This document shows, in pieces, positions 7,676-16,371 of a stretch of DNA of 64,000 nucleotides. The notes under the pieces are model-generated. The model did no database searches. It saw only the letters and a list, made by a program, of their open reading frames with translations, and was not told the DNA's origin. The stretch's first letter is position 1; each line of letters starts with the position of its first letter. Origin of the DNA: Microvirga flocculans ATCC BAA-817. Lineage in GTDB: Bacteria; Pseudomonadota; Alphaproteobacteria; Rhizobiales; Beijerinckiaceae. The position numbers and the translations under genes are program-made. The DNA lies in assembly GCF_000518665.1 (NCBI RefSeq), contig NZ_JAEA01000012.1, positions 62,001 through 126,000 of the forward strand. The letters run 5' to 3'.

Positions 7676-8698
7676 ATGCGCTCCCTTCAGCTTTTCGGCG
7701 ACCGTGACATTCGCATCACCGAGATCGACGCCCCGCCGCCGTCGGCCGCGGGCGAGGTCCAGGTGCGGATCCGGGCGCTCGGCCTGAACTATCTCGATGT
7801 CTGGGGCTTCCGCGGCATGGCCTTCGCCAAGCGCAAGATGCCGCAGGCGGTGGGCGTGGAGGCGGCAGGCGAGATCGCGGCCGTGGGCGAGGGCGTGACG
7901 CGCTTCAAGGTGGGCGACCCGGTGACCATGTACGGGGCCGAGACCTGCGGCCATTGCAGCGCCTGCCGGAAGGGGTGGGACAATCTCTGCGAGAACGTCG
8001 CCGGCATCATGGGCTTTCACATCGACGGCTTCGCCCGTGAGCTGATCAACCGGCCCGAGCGGCTGGTGATCCCGGTGCCGAAAGGCGTTTCCTTCGAGCA
8101 GGCGGCCTGCGCCCCCATCGGCTTTGGCACGGTGCAGCACATGCTCTTCGACAACGCCAAGCTCGAGCCCGGCGAGTCGATCCTCGTCCATGCGGGCGGC
8201 TCCGGCATCGGCACCGCCGCGATCAAGATGGCAAAGGCCATCGGCTGCACGGTCTATACGACGGTGGGCGACGACGAGAAGGGCGAGAAGGCGAAGGCGC
8301 TCGGCGCCGATTACGTGATCAACTACCGCAAGGAGCGCTTCGAGGGCGAGGTCCGCCGCCTCACCAAGCGCAAGGGCGTCGACGTGGTGTTCGAGCATGT
8401 GGGCGCGGAGACCTGGAACGGCAGCTTGCTCTGCCTCAAGCGGGGCGGGCGTCTCGTTACCTGCGGCTCGACGTCAGGCGTGTCCACCACCATGAACCTG
8501 ATGCAGCTCTTCCAGCAGCAATACCGGATCTTCGGCTCCTTCGGCTGCCGTATCGAGAACATCGCCCAGTCCCTCGACAAGATGGCGAAGGGCATGAGCC
8601 CGGTGATTGATTCCGTCTTTCCCCTCGACGAGTTCCGACAAGGACTGGAGCGTCTCGAAGGCCGCAAGGTCTTCGGCAAGGTCATCGTGACCTTCTGA
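7676..8698 (+). CDS. Zinc-containing alcohol dehydrogenase family protein (AdhXL)
   Basis: About 340 residues of the medium-chain dehydrogenase family. CGHCSACRKGWDNLC (residues about 92-106) is the structural zinc lobe with four cysteines, and 'VHAGGSGIGTAAIKMAKA' is the nucleotide-binding turn. The usual catalytic-zinc GHE motif is replaced by GVEAAGE. The ATG at 7676 is preferred to that at 7661 because 'MRSLQLFGDRDIRI' is a normal family start. A dehydrogenase of this type (adh2XL) stands between the ketosynthases and lpxXL in Rhizobium, where its exact step in fatty-acid synthesis is unresolved; it may act as an enoyl reductase. A terminator follows the gene. Confidence 0.8.
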   Translation: MRSLQLFGDRDIRITEIDAPPPSAAGEVQVRIRALGLNYLDVWGFRGMAFAKRKMPQAVGVEAAGEIAAVGEGVTRFKVGDPVTMYGAETCGHCSACRKGWDNLCENVAGIMGFHIDGFARELINRPERLVIPVPKGVSFEQAACAPIGFGTVQHMLFDNAKLEPGESILVHAGGSGIGTAAIKMAKAIGCTVYTTVGDDEKGEKAKALGADYVINYRKERFEGEVRRLTKRKGVDVVFEHVGAETWNGSLLCLKRGGRLVTCGSTSGVSTTMNLMQLFQQQYRIFGSFGCRIENIAQSLDKMAKGMSPVIDSVFPLDEFRQGLERLEGRKVFGKVIVTF

Positions 8699-8754
8699 CC
8701 GGAGGCGGGTTCTGGTACAAAGGGCCGCGCGGCCACAGACCTTGACGAAACGGG

Positions 8755-8788
8755 CTCCCCGCGAAAAACACGCGGGGCCTTTTCTTTT
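8755..8788 (+). terminator. Intrinsic terminator between adhXL and lpxXL
   Basis: CCCCGCG-AAAAACA-CGCGGGG followed by CCTTTTCTTTT is a strong rho-independent terminator on the plus strand. A second GC stem (GCCGGCC...GGGCCGGC, 8792-8809) follows before the lpxXL start. lpxXL is therefore probably transcribed by read-through or from its own promoter. Confidence 0.75.
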
Positions 8789-8833
8789 CAGGCCGGCCTC
8801 CGGGCCGGCTTTCCATGCCGGGATAGGAACGAC

Positions 8834-9781
8834 GTGCAGCAGACCCATCGCCCCCGCAGCCTTGTCTCGCGCCTGACCGAGACGGTCATGGTCGGCATCG
8901 TGCGCGGCGTCTTTGCCCTGTCGCGGGCCTTGGGGCCCGAACGGTCCGGGGCGGTCGGCGCCGCGCTCACGCGCACCTTCGGCCCCCTGTTGGGAGCCCA
9001 CCGGACGGCCCTGGCCAATATCCGCGCGGTCTATCCGGAGAAATCGGAGGCCGAGGTGAAGGCCCTGGCGCTGGCCGCCTGGGACAATCTCGGCCGCACG
9101 GCGGGGGAATACCCCCATCTCGGACGCCTGTTCGATTTCGATCCGGACAGCGCCGCTCCCGGCCGCACGGAAGTCGACGGGATCGACCACTTCCTTAAGC
9201 TTCGCGATGACGGCAAGCCCGGCATCATCTTCTCCGCCCATCTCGCCAACTGGGAACTGCCCGCCATATGCGCTGCGCGGTTCGGGCTCGACGCCACCGC
9301 CGTGTTCCGCGCGCCCAACGATCCGGCCATCGCCCGCGTGCTGCACGAGATCCGCAGCGAGACCATGGGCAACCTGGAGGCCGCCCGTCAGGGCGCGGCC
9401 TTCGCCATGCAGGGGGCGCTGGAGGCGGGCGGGCATCTCGGCATGCTCATCGACCAGCATTTCACCCGCGGCGTGATCGTGAACTTCATGGGCCGCCCGG
9501 CCCTGGTGAACCCGATCCTCGGCAAGTTCGCCCGCCGCTTCGACTGCCCGGTCCACGGGGTGCGTGTGGTCCGGCTGCCGGGCCATCGCTTCCGCCTGCA
9601 GCTCACCCCGCCCCTCGACCTGCCGCGCGATCCCGACGGCCAGATCAACGTGCAGGGGGCCATGCAGGCCATGACCTCCGTGGTCGAGGAATGGGTGAGG
9701 GAATACCCGGAGCAATGGCTCTGGATGCACCGCCGCTGGCGGGCGCCCGCAGGCGCTCAAGCTAAAGTGAGTTCCCCTTGA
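8834..9781 (+). CDS. lpxXL: Lipid A very-long-chain acyltransferase LpxXL
   Basis: 315 residues of the LpxL/LpxM (HtrB/MsbB) acyltransferase family. The catalytic Hx4E motif appears as HLANWE near residue 136, and 'LIDQHFTRGVIVNFMGRPA' is the typical second block. It is expected at the inner membrane, transferring the C26-C30 chain from AcpXL to the lipid A precursor. The start is a GTG at 8834 with TAGGAA upstream. It is the last gene of the VLCFA set and is followed by the DUF1223 gene after 10-28 bases. Confidence 0.9.
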   Translation: MQQTHRPRSLVSRLTETVMVGIVRGVFALSRALGPERSGAVGAALTRTFGPLLGAHRTALANIRAVYPEKSEAEVKALALAAWDNLGRTAGEYPHLGRLFDFDPDSAAPGRTEVDGIDHFLKLRDDGKPGIIFSAHLANWELPAICAARFGLDATAVFRAPNDPAIARVLHEIRSETMGNLEAARQGAAFAMQGALEAGGHLGMLIDQHFTRGVIVNFMGRPALVNPILGKFARRFDCPVHGVRVVRLPGHRFRLQLTPPLDLPRDPDGQINVQGAMQAMTSVVEEWVREYPEQWLWMHRRWRAPAGAQAKVSSP

Positions 9782-9809
9782 GGCGGAATTCGTGTTCCAT
9801 GGCGGCATC

Positions 9810-10547
9810 ATGGCATCGCGTTTGACATTGACCCTGGCGGCGCTGGGCCTGTCCGCCCTCCTGCACCCTGCCGCGGCCGACCCGGCCCGCGCGGTCGTCG
9901 AGCTGTTCACGAGCCAGGGCTGCTCTTCCTGCCCGCCCGCCGATGCGCTGCTCGCCGAGTATTCCCGCCAGCCGGACATCGTGGCCTTGTCCCTGCCGGT
10001 CAATTACTGGGATTACCTCGGCTGGAAGGACACCCTCGCCCATGTGGCCTTCACCGAACGGCAGAAGGCCTATGCCCATTCCCGCAAGGACCGGCAGGTC
10101 TTCACGCCGCAGATGATCGTCAACGGCAAGAAATCCTCCATCGGGTCCGACCGGGCCGAGATCGAAAGGGCGATCCAGGCCACCACGAAGGGTCGCAGCG
10201 CCCTGCCGGTCGCGATCACCTTGAGCGAGCACAACGGCACTCTGTCGATCGCCGTCGAGGAAACCCCCGACACCACGCACCGCGACGCCGAGATCTGGGT
10301 TCTGCCCGTGCTGAAATCGCAGACGGTGCCCATCGAGCGCGGCGAGAACCGGGGCAAGACGATCACCTATGCCAACGTGGTGCGCGGCCTGAACCGCATC
10401 GGAGAATGGCACGGCGGCTCCGCCCGCTTCGAGGTGCCCCTCGAGACCGCGCGCAAGGGCGGGGACGCCTATGTGGTGCTCCTGCAGAGCACCGATGCGG
10501 AGAGGCCCGGAGTCATCCTGGGCGCCGCGAAGGGTCCGGGTTTCTGA
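9810..10547 (+). CDS. DUF1223 family periplasmic protein with CxxC motif
   Basis: About 245 residues. An N-terminal signal peptide (MASRLTLTLAALGLSALLHPAAA) is followed by VELFTSQGCSSCPPAD, a thioredoxin-like CSSC pair near residues 41-44, and 'LPVNYWDYLGWKD', all hallmarks of DUF1223. The family has a thioredoxin-like fold and no settled function; a periplasmic redox role is likely. An in-frame GTG at 9792 gives a slightly longer form. It lies right behind lpxXL and is probably cotranscribed with it. Confidence 0.8.
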   Translation: MASRLTLTLAALGLSALLHPAAADPARAVVELFTSQGCSSCPPADALLAEYSRQPDIVALSLPVNYWDYLGWKDTLAHVAFTERQKAYAHSRKDRQVFTPQMIVNGKKSSIGSDRAEIERAIQATTKGRSALPVAITLSEHNGTLSIAVEETPDTTHRDAEIWVLPVLKSQTVPIERGENRGKTITYANVVRGLNRIGEWHGGSARFEVPLETARKGGDAYVVLLQSTDAERPGVILGAAKGPGF

Positions 10548-10561
10548 ACGCTTTCGTTCGG

Positions 10562-10612
10562 CTGCCTCTTTTCACGCAAAACCGGCTCCCGCTTATGCGT
10601 TCGAGGCTCTAA
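10562..10612. repeat. Interspersed repeat fragment (CGCAAAACCGGCTCCCGCTTATGCG)
   Basis: The core resembles the short palindromic repeats with 'AAACCGGTTCCCACTTTTGC' seen again at 32998-33040. The left half is TTTTCACGCAAAACCGG and the right half CTTATGCG...GAGGCTCTA. It sits between two converging genes. Only the resemblance to other copies supports the call. Confidence 0.4.
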
Positions 10613-11220
10613 TCCAGCAGGATCACCTTGTTGGGCAGCTCGTCCACGTCGTCCAGGCGGGGAGGGGCGTGCTCGGCGAGGATCGCGCCCGTGCGCCGGA
10701 CGGCCTGCTCCAGCCCCTCGATCATCCGCCCTTCCCGGATCGCGCCGGTCAGCTCCGCCACGATGCCTGCCCAGATGCCGGGATCGACCCGGTCCGCGAT
10801 GCCCGTATCCGCCAGGATCTCGGCGTGGCGCTCGGCCAACGCAAGATAGATCAGCACGCCGGTCTTCTCCCGCGTGCGGGTGAGCCCGCGGCGGAGGAAC
10901 TCGCGCGCGGCGGCCTCGTGAGCCTGGGCATGCCGGATCGAGCGCGGCACCAGGGCGAAGCGCAAGGGCGGCCAGGAGAACACGAGGCTCAAGACCAGCG
11001 CCACCGCGAGCTGGATCAGGAAGATGCGCGAGGTTCCGATCGCGGTCAGCCAGATCAGCGGCCAGGGCGTCACGAGCGCCGCGAGGAAGGCCCAGAGCAG
11101 CGGGACTGCGCGGTAATGGTCTGCCTGCTCCGCGATCACGAGAACGACCTCGCCGGAGGTGTCGTCCTCCACGTCGCTGATCGCACTGGCGAGGCGCGCC
11201 TGTTCCTCGGCTGAAATCAT
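10609..11220 (-). CDS. TPM-domain membrane protein
   Basis: 203 residues. It begins 'MISAEEQARLASAISDVEDDTSGEVVLVIAEQ', the start of a TPM (YgcG-type) domain. Two hydrophobic segments follow (about 38-60 and 66-85), then 'SRIRHAQ..EAAAREFLRRGLTRTREKTGVLIYLALAERHAEILADTGI', which is the core of the COG3762 membrane TPM group. The start overlaps the stop of the upstream TPM gene (TGATG), so it is the third gene of a lemA-TPM-TPM operon. The function is unknown; TPM proteins are often linked to membrane protein turnover or phosphatase activity. Confidence 0.85.
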   Translation of the reverse strand: MISAEEQARLASAISDVEDDTSGEVVLVIAEQADHYRAVPLLWAFLAALVTPWPLIWLTAIGTSRIFLIQLAVALVLSLVFSWPPLRFALVPRSIRHAQAHEAAAREFLRRGLTRTREKTGVLIYLALAERHAEILADTGIADRVDPGIWAGIVAELTGAIREGRMIEGLEQAVRRTGAILAEHAPPRLDDVDELPNKVILLD

Positions 11221-12020
11221 CACCAGCTCCCCGAAGCTCCGCCGCCGCCCGACGAGCCGCCTCCCCCCGAGAAGCCGCCCCCGCCCGACCATCCGCCGCC
11301 TCCGCCCCCGGACCAGCCCCCGGTCGGAACGATCCAGGGTCCGTGGCGGCCCCGCCCGACGGCGCGACGCCCGCCCGCGCCCATCATGCGCGAGATGATG
11401 AAGAAGAGGATCAGCAGGATGATGAAGGCTACGACGGGGTCGATAGCGGTGCTGCCCTCCTCGCGCACCTCGGCGCGGCGCTGCCATTCCTCCGCATCGC
11501 CGGTGAGGATGGAGAGCATGGCGTCGACGCCCGCATTGATGCCGGCCGCGAAGTTGCCCTGCTTGAATTGCGGCGCGATGGCAGTGGTGATGATCACCTT
11601 GGACAGGGCGTCGGTGAGCGCGCCTTCGAGGCCGTAGCCCACTTCGATGCGCACCTTCCGCTCCTGCGGCGCCACGAGCAGCAATGCGCCGTTGTCCTTG
11701 TCCTTCCGGCCGAGCTGCCAGTGCCGGAACAGGCGGTTCGCGTAATCCTCGATCTCGTAGCCTTCGAGCGAGCGAACGGTCGCGACCACCACCTGGTCCG
11801 AGGTCTTGTCCTCATGGGCCTTCAGCTTGGCCTCGAGCGCCGTCCGTTCCTCGGGCTTCAGGAGGTTCGCCGCATCGACGACCCGGCCGGTCAGGGGCGG
11901 GAAGGTCTGGGCGAGGGCCGAGCCGCAGGTGAGAAAGAGAGCGATGAGAAGCGCCGCCAGGGCCCATTGCCGAGGAGGGCAGGGCGGGAAGGACGAGACC
12001 TCCTTCATCGGGAATGGCAC
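11220..12020 (-). CDS. TPM-domain exported protein, YgcG family
   Basis: 266 residues: signal peptide (to about residue 38, ending GSALAQ), TPM domain 'LTGRVVDAANLLKPEERTALEAKL...YGLEGALTDALSKVI' (about 45-165), a transmembrane helix (VVAFIILLILFFIISRMMG, about 205-225) and a tail made largely of Gly, Ser and Trp (GGWSGGGG repeats). This is the usual architecture of the YgcG family partner of LemA. A GTG at 12020 or the ATG at 12008 can serve as start; the GTG follows the lemA stop after one base. Located at the inner membrane with the TPM domain outside. Confidence 0.85.
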   Translation of the reverse strand: MPFPMKEVSSFPPCPPRQWALAALLIALFLTCGSALAQTFPPLTGRVVDAANLLKPEERTALEAKLKAHEDKTSDQVVVATVRSLEGYEIEDYANRLFRHWQLGRKDKDNGALLLVAPQERKVRIEVGYGLEGALTDALSKVIITTAIAPQFKQGNFAAGINAGVDAMLSILTGDAEEWQRRAEVREEGSTAIDPVVAFIILLILFFIISRMMGAGGRRAVGRGRHGPWIVPTGGWSGGGGGGWSGGGGFSGGGGSSGGGGASGSW

Positions 12021-12021
12021 G

Positions 12022-12621
12022 TCAGAACTTCACCTGCGGCGGGCGTTCGGAGCCGGCGGTGGCGGCAAACGTCTCCATGGGCTTGGCGTCGGGATAGAGC
12101 ACGGCGGCGATCCAGCGGCCTGGGATCGTGCGCAGCTCCGTGTTGTAGGCCTGCACGGCGGCGATGTAGTCGCGCCGCGCCACCGCGATCCGGTTCTCCG
12201 TGCCCTCGAGCTGGGATTGCAGGGCCAGGAAGTTCGCGTTGGACTTCAGCTCCGGATAGCGCTCGACCGTGGCGAGCAGCCGTCCCAGCGCTCCCGAGAG
12301 CTGGTTCTGCGCCTCCTGGAACTGGCGGAACTTTTCGGGATCCGTGACCGTGGAGGCGTCGACCTTGATCTGGGTCGCGCGGGCGCGGGCCTCCGTGACC
12401 TGGGTCAGCACCTCGCGCTCCTGCTGGGCGAAGCCCTTCACGGTCTCCACCAGGTTGGGGATCAGGTCGGCCCGGCGCTGGTACTGGTTCTGCACCTCGC
12501 TCCAGGCGGCCTTGGCCTGCTCCTCCAGGGTCGGAACGGTATTGATGCCGCAGGCGGACAAGCCGAACGCCAGAAGCATGCCGGTGAGCGCAAAGCGCAT
12601 CCTTGAGAGAAAAGCCGTCAT
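12022..12621 (-). CDS. lemA: LemA family lipoprotein
   Basis: 199 residues of the LemA family: a lipobox LSAC at residues 21-24 predicts a lipid-anchored protein, and 'NQYQRRADLIPNLVETVKGFAQQEREVLTQVTEARA' is the signature helix of LemA. The helical bundle continues to 'ELRTIPGRWIAAVLYPDAKPMETFAA'. It heads a three-gene operon with two TPM proteins, the arrangement found across many bacteria. The cellular role of the set is not settled. Confidence 0.9.
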   Translation of the reverse strand: MTAFLSRMRFALTGMLLAFGLSACGINTVPTLEEQAKAAWSEVQNQYQRRADLIPNLVETVKGFAQQEREVLTQVTEARARATQIKVDASTVTDPEKFRQFQEAQNQLSGALGRLLATVERYPELKSNANFLALQSQLEGTENRIAVARRDYIAAVQAYNTELRTIPGRWIAAVLYPDAKPMETFAATAGSERPPQVKF

Positions 12622-12734
12622 GTCCCGTCCTTCCCGCGATCCACGGATTTCGAACCCTTGCCGGGATCAACAGATGGAGCAGGGCAGGCGTTTCAACAAG
12701 GCGTTTTCCGGTGGTCGTGCACACCGGATTGAGG

Positions 12735-12815
12735 CATGATCCCACTACTAAGTATTGAACCCGAAAGTGGAGGCCGCTTTTGGGATTCGTCCGATGCCCT
12801 GTTATCATGACGAAG
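12735..12815. repeat. Imperfect palindromic interspersed repeat (CCCGAAAGTGG...CCGCTTTTGGG)
   Basis: The core CCCGAAAGTGG-AGG-CCGCTTTTGGG (about 12760-12787) is an imperfect inverted repeat flanked by CATGATC and ATCATGAC. It resembles RIME-like elements of rhizobia whose consensus contains CCCGAAAAGTGGNNACCGGTTTTCGGG. It occupies the space between the divergent lemA and lysE-type genes. Confidence 0.4.
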
Positions 12816-12861
12816 TGATCGTGCGGACCTGCACGATGCGCCTGACTCCCGGATCCGTTTC

Positions 12862-13503
12862 ATGACCTTCCTGCCCGACGCCAGCACCTTTGCCGCCTAT
12901 ACCCTCGCCGCGATCCTGCTCTTCATCACCCCGGGTCCGGACATGAGCCTGTTCCTGGCGAAGACTATGACGGGCGGGCGCAAGGCGGGCATGGCCTCGA
13001 TGCTGGGCGCGACGGCGGGATGCTGCGTCCATACGCTTCTGGCGGCGCTCGGGCTCTCGGCGCTTCTGGCGGCCTCCGTGACGGCCTTTACCGTGCTCAA
13101 GATCGTCGGCGCGCTCTACCTGCTATGGATGGCCTTCGACGCCGTGCGCAACGGCTCGGCGCTGAACGTGAAGGAGGAGGGCCGGGCGGAGGTCTCGTTC
13201 TGGAAGACGTTCCTGATGGGGGTCGGCATCAACCTCACGAATCCCAAGGTAGTGCTGTTCTTCGTGACCTTCCTGCCGCAATTCGTCGATGCGGGCGACC
13301 CGCATGCGGCCGACAAGATGCTGTTCCTCGGCCTCTACTTCGTTGCGCTCAACACGCCGATGGGGGCGCTCATGATCCTGGGCGCCGACAAGGTGATCGC
13401 GCTTTTGCGCGGCCATCCGCGATTCATGCGCGGGATCGATTATTCCTTCGCGGGCCTGTTCTCGGTCTTCGCCATCAAGATCCTGACGACATCGGCTCGC
13501 TAG
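12862..13503 (+). CDS. LysE/RhtB family amino-acid exporter
   Basis: 213 residues with about six hydrophobic segments. The N-terminal 'FAAYTLAAILLFITPGPDMSLFLAKTMTGGRKAGMASMLGA' carries the ITPGPD motif and the G-rich turn that define the LysE/RhtB superfamily. The internal 'GVGINLTNPKVVLFFVTFLPQFVD' is also diagnostic. It would export an amino acid or a derivative across the inner membrane; the substrate is unknown. Its 3' end overlaps the converging membrane-protein gene by 29 bases. Confidence 0.9.
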   Translation: MTFLPDASTFAAYTLAAILLFITPGPDMSLFLAKTMTGGRKAGMASMLGATAGCCVHTLLAALGLSALLAASVTAFTVLKIVGALYLLWMAFDAVRNGSALNVKEEGRAEVSFWKTFLMGVGINLTNPKVVLFFVTFLPQFVDAGDPHAADKMLFLGLYFVALNTPMGALMILGADKVIALLRGHPRFMRGIDYSFAGLFSVFAIKILTTSAR

Positions 13504-13972
13504 GATTCGTCCGGCGCGGCTCGCGCCCGCCGATGATCGCCCAATAGACGAGACCCGCCACCGCGCCGGTCAGGCCCAGCACGAAGCTCACATGCAGCTC
13601 CTGCGGGGTCGCGATCCGCGCCGAGCCGCGCAGGATCCACGGCACCGCCGCCGTCAGGACGGCGGTAGCAAGGGTATGCCAGAGGAGGCTGCGCATCCCG
13701 AACACCTCGCTGACGACGGCCACGAGCAGCGGTGGGAAGATCAGCAGGGTGAACATGATCCGGCCCACCGCCAGGAAGGCGTCCTCCACGATGGGTCCCG
13801 GATCCTCGGCGGAGAAGATCGCGTCCAACAGGGACCAGAAGCCGACGAAGACCGTGTCGCCCGTCAGCATATTCATCACCGGATCGACGATGCTGGCGAC
13901 GAGGAAGAAGGTGCCACTCGCGCCGATGGCGATGAGAAGCGCGAAGGGGATGAGGAGAAGCCAGCGGATCAT
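13475..13972 (-). CDS. Hypothetical four-helix membrane protein
   Basis: 165 residues with four hydrophobic segments (about 4-28, 65-88, 93-112 and 127-147) and a charged C-terminus. I do not recognise a family. The start overlaps the stop of the upstream small membrane protein gene by 4 bases, so the two form an operon, and the 3' end overlaps the LysE-type gene on the other strand. The overlap and the good reading frame support it as a real gene. Confidence 0.65.
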   Translation of the reverse strand: MIRWLLLIPFALLIAIGASGTFFLVASIVDPVMNMLTGDTVFVGFWSLLDAIFSAEDPGPIVEDAFLAVGRIMFTLLIFPPLLVAVVSEVFGMRSLLWHTLATAVLTAAVPWILRGSARIATPQELHVSFVLGLTGAVAGLVYWAIIGGREPRRTNPSEPMSSGS

Positions 13973-14394
13973 GCTGCGTCTATAGCATGGCCTTTATCAG
14001 GCGTCTGCTTGATGGCGATGCGCCAGTAGATCCAGCCGCAGAAGGCGCCGGCCAGCCCGCCCTGGAACAAAAGGGCAAAGCTTTTCTTCAATTCCCAGGA
14101 GAACGTGAAACCTGCGAAACACAAGCCCAATAGACACGCGGCCAAGACGACATGCCAAGGCCGTTCCCATCCATTGCCATAAAGTACGACGGCGAGAAGG
14201 CTGGCGGCGCAAAGAAGTGGAAGCCCAAGGAGGAGAAGGGCAAGTGTTCCGATTGGAATAGCCTTGAACAGATCGAGCGGAGTCTCGACGACAGGTCCGC
14301 CATCGGAGAAAAATTCGAAGGCAAGCGTGAAGAATGCCATCAGATAAGGAGCGGCGACACATGCTGCGAGTAAGCCTGCAATCCGACGGGTCAT
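13969..14394 (-). CDS. Hypothetical membrane protein
   Basis: 141 residues from the ATG at 14394 (MTRRIAGLLAACVAAPYLMAFF). Four hydrophobic segments are visible, including 'GTLALLLLGLPLLCAASLLAVVLY' and 'GGLAGAFCGWIYWRIAI'. The frame is open upstream to 14652, but that extension is Arg-rich and overlaps pseudogene sequence, so the shorter start is preferred. The 4-base overlap with the next gene suggests coupled translation. The base composition is somewhat less GC-rich than that of its neighbours. No family is recognised. Confidence 0.6.
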   Translation of the reverse strand: MTRRIAGLLAACVAAPYLMAFFTLAFEFFSDGGPVVETPLDLFKAIPIGTLALLLLGLPLLCAASLLAVVLYGNGWERPWHVVLAACLLGLCFAGFTFSWELKKSFALLFQGGLAGAFCGWIYWRIAIKQTPDKGHAIDAA

Positions 14395-14527
14395 ATTGGA
14401 TTGGATCCATGTTGGATGAATACTGTAGCACAACCGTTTGTGCTGGACCAATTGGGGCCATTGTTTTCTCCGCCCGGCGTCGCGCTCCTTGAAGGAACCA
14501 GGCGGTGTGCATCTGTATAGGAGGAGC

Positions 14528-14879
14528 ACGGCGACGCCGAAACTGGATGAGCGGAGGCCCCTCAGCGACGAGGAATATGCCCTCGTGGAGCAGACCCGGT
14601 ATCCTGCCCTGGGCGCAAGCTGGACGATGCGGCGCTTACGGAACTTTCTCAACGCCTGCGGGAGCGGCGCGACCGGGCCATCGCCAACGCTGCGACACCC
14701 GTTGCAAGGGGCGGCAGGCCACGACGTTCGAGAAGAAGGGCTCCGGCAACCGTCAGAAGGCGGGCGTGCTGAACGAAGCCCCGGCCCGGATCGGCAGCTG
14801 GCGGATCATCAATCCGATGGAAGACGGCCGCATCTTGCAGGAGGGCAAGCGCGCGCAGGCAAAGCGGAACAAGGCGTGA
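14528..14879 (+). pseudogene. Frameshifted remnant of a small conserved hypothetical gene
   Basis: Three consecutive reading frames carry pieces of one protein. Frame 2 (14528 to about 14614) reads TATPKLDERRPLSDEEYALV and onward to PALG. Frame 1 (about 14617-14700) reads KLDDAALTELSQRLRERRDR. Frame 3 (about 14712-14879) reads RQATTFEKKGSGNRQKAGVL and onward to KRNKA. Together they resemble a small alphaproteobacterial family with 'LVE.TR.PAL..L.D..L..L..RLRERRDRA', so at least two frameshifts are present. The expected ATG has no counterpart either (ACG at 14528, with AGGAGG just before it). The 133 bases between 14395 and 14527 hold nothing recognisable. Confidence 0.55.
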
Positions 14880-14909
14880 TCGCCGGGTGTGAGGAACGGG
14901 CCGTCGAGG

Positions 14910-16223
14910 CTATTCCCCATCCCCCAGCGCGTAGACGCCTTCGGCTCCGATGCCCTGCTCGGCCATCATGCGGGCGCGGGCGCGCAGCTTTTCCGTTTCG
15001 CTCTTGAGCTGGCCGCAGGCGGCGAGGATGTCGCGGCCGCGCGGGGTGCGCACCGGCGAGGCATAGCCCGCGCGGAAGACGATTTCGGAGAAGCGCTCGA
15101 TCCGCTCCCAGTCCGAGCACTCGTATTTCGAGCCGGGCCAGGGATTGAACGGAATCAGGTTGATCTTGGCCGGGATGCCTTTCAGCAGGCGCACCAGCTC
15201 GCGGGCGTCGGCGTCCGAATCGTTCACGCCTTTGAGCATCACGTATTCGAAGGTGATGCGGCGGGCGTTCGACAGGCCGGGATAGGCGCGGCAGGCGTCG
15301 AGCAGCTGCTTGATGTCGTATTTGCGGTTGATCGGCACCAGCTCGTCGCGCAGCTCGTCGCGCACGGCATGGAGCGAGATCGCGAGCATGGTGTTGGCTT
15401 CCGCCCCGAGCCGCTCCATCTGCGGCACGACGCCGGAGGTCGAGACGGTGATGCGCCGGCGCGAGAGGCTCAGGCCCTCGCCATCCGACATCACGTCGAT
15501 GGCGGCGATCACGTTATCGATGTTGTAGAGCGGCTCGCCCATGCCCATGAAGACGATGTTGGACACGAAGCGACCGCCGTCGGTGGGCACGAAGGCGCCC
15601 TCGGGCGGCGTGGCGTCGGGCCAGTCGCCGATGGAATCGCGGGCGACGATGAGCTGCGCCACGATCTCCGCCGATGTCAGGTTGCGCACGAGGCGCTGGG
15701 TGCCCGTATGGCAGAAGGAGCAGGTCAGCGTGCAGCCGACCTGGCTCGACACGCAGAGCGTGCCGCGGTCGACTTCCGGAATGTAGACGCACTCGATCTC
15801 CGCGCCCTTGTCGAGCGGGCCGGTGGAAGGCATGCGGATCAGCCATTTGCGGGTGCCGTCCTTTGACACCTGCTCGGAAACGACCTGAGGGCGGGCGAGG
15901 GTATAGGCCTGGCTCAGCTTGGCGCGCAGCTCCTTGCCCACATTGGTCATCTCGGAGAAGTCTTTCGCCCCGCGGAAATAGATCCAGTGCCAGAGCTGGG
16001 CGACGCGCATCTTCAATTCGCGCTCCGGCACGCCGATGGCGGCGAGGGAGTCCTTCAGCTGGCCGCGGGTGAGGCCCACGAGCGAGGCCCCGCCGGGAGC
16101 CGCTCCGGCCACGACGTTCAGCTCCGCCGTCTTTTCGATGAACCCGGCCGCGCGCGCGGCATCGCTCACGGCCACGGGGGCCGCATTGGGGTTGCGCTTG
16201 GCGATGTCGAGCACCGTCGCCAT
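14910..16223 (-). CDS. rlmN: Dual-specificity RNA methyltransferase RlmN
   Basis: 437 residues, a radical SAM enzyme that methylates C2 of A2503 in 23S rRNA and of A37 in some tRNAs. The cluster motif is [11 protein letters not shown] (Cx3Cx2C) near residue 175. '[17 protein letters not shown]' (the GMGEP motif), '[21 protein letters not shown]' and '[18 protein letters not shown]' are all diagnostic, and the last Cys of the catalytic pair occurs in 'ILAACGQL'. It is somewhat longer than E. coli RlmN (384 residues) because of an N-terminal extension of about 40 residues. It is a cytoplasmic, single-gene unit. Confidence 0.95.
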   Translation of the reverse strand: MATVLDIAKRNPNAAPVAVSDAARAAGFIEKTAELNVVAGAAPGGASLVGLTRGQLKDSLAAIGVPERELKMRVAQLWHWIYFRGAKDFSEMTNVGKELRAKLSQAYTLARPQVVSEQVSKDGTRKWLIRMPSTGPLDKGAEIECVYIPEVDRGTLCVSSQVGCTLTCSFCHTGTQRLVRNLTSAEIVAQLIVARDSIGDWPDATPPEGAFVPTDGGRFVSNIVFMGMGEPLYNIDNVIAAIDVMSDGEGLSLSRRRITVSTSGVVPQMERLGAEANTMLAISLHAVRDELRDELVPINRKYDIKQLLDACRAYPGLSNARRITFEYVMLKGVNDSDADARELVRLLKGIPAKINLIPFNPWPGSKYECSDWERIERFSEIVFRAGYASPVRTPRGRDILAACGQLKSETEKLRARARMMAEQGIGAEGVYALGDGE

Positions 16224-16305
16224 GGGAAATCTCGAGCCTCGTTGTTGGGAGTGAAGCGGCCTTATAGCACGATTGCGTCGGAATGGTGAGCTTCAAAAAG
16301 CAAAA

Positions 16306-16325
16306 TTCCGGGCGCGCGCCCGGAA
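16306..16325 (-). terminator. Terminator of ialB
   Basis: A 20-base self-complementary GC stem starting TTCCGGGCG is followed on the minus strand by TTTTGCTTTTT. It lies 47 bases downstream of the ialB stop and reads as a rho-independent terminator. Confidence 0.6.
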
Positions 16326-16371
16326 CATGCTCATCGGCAGAGCGATTTTCAACCGCGGGTCCCGAGGGGAT

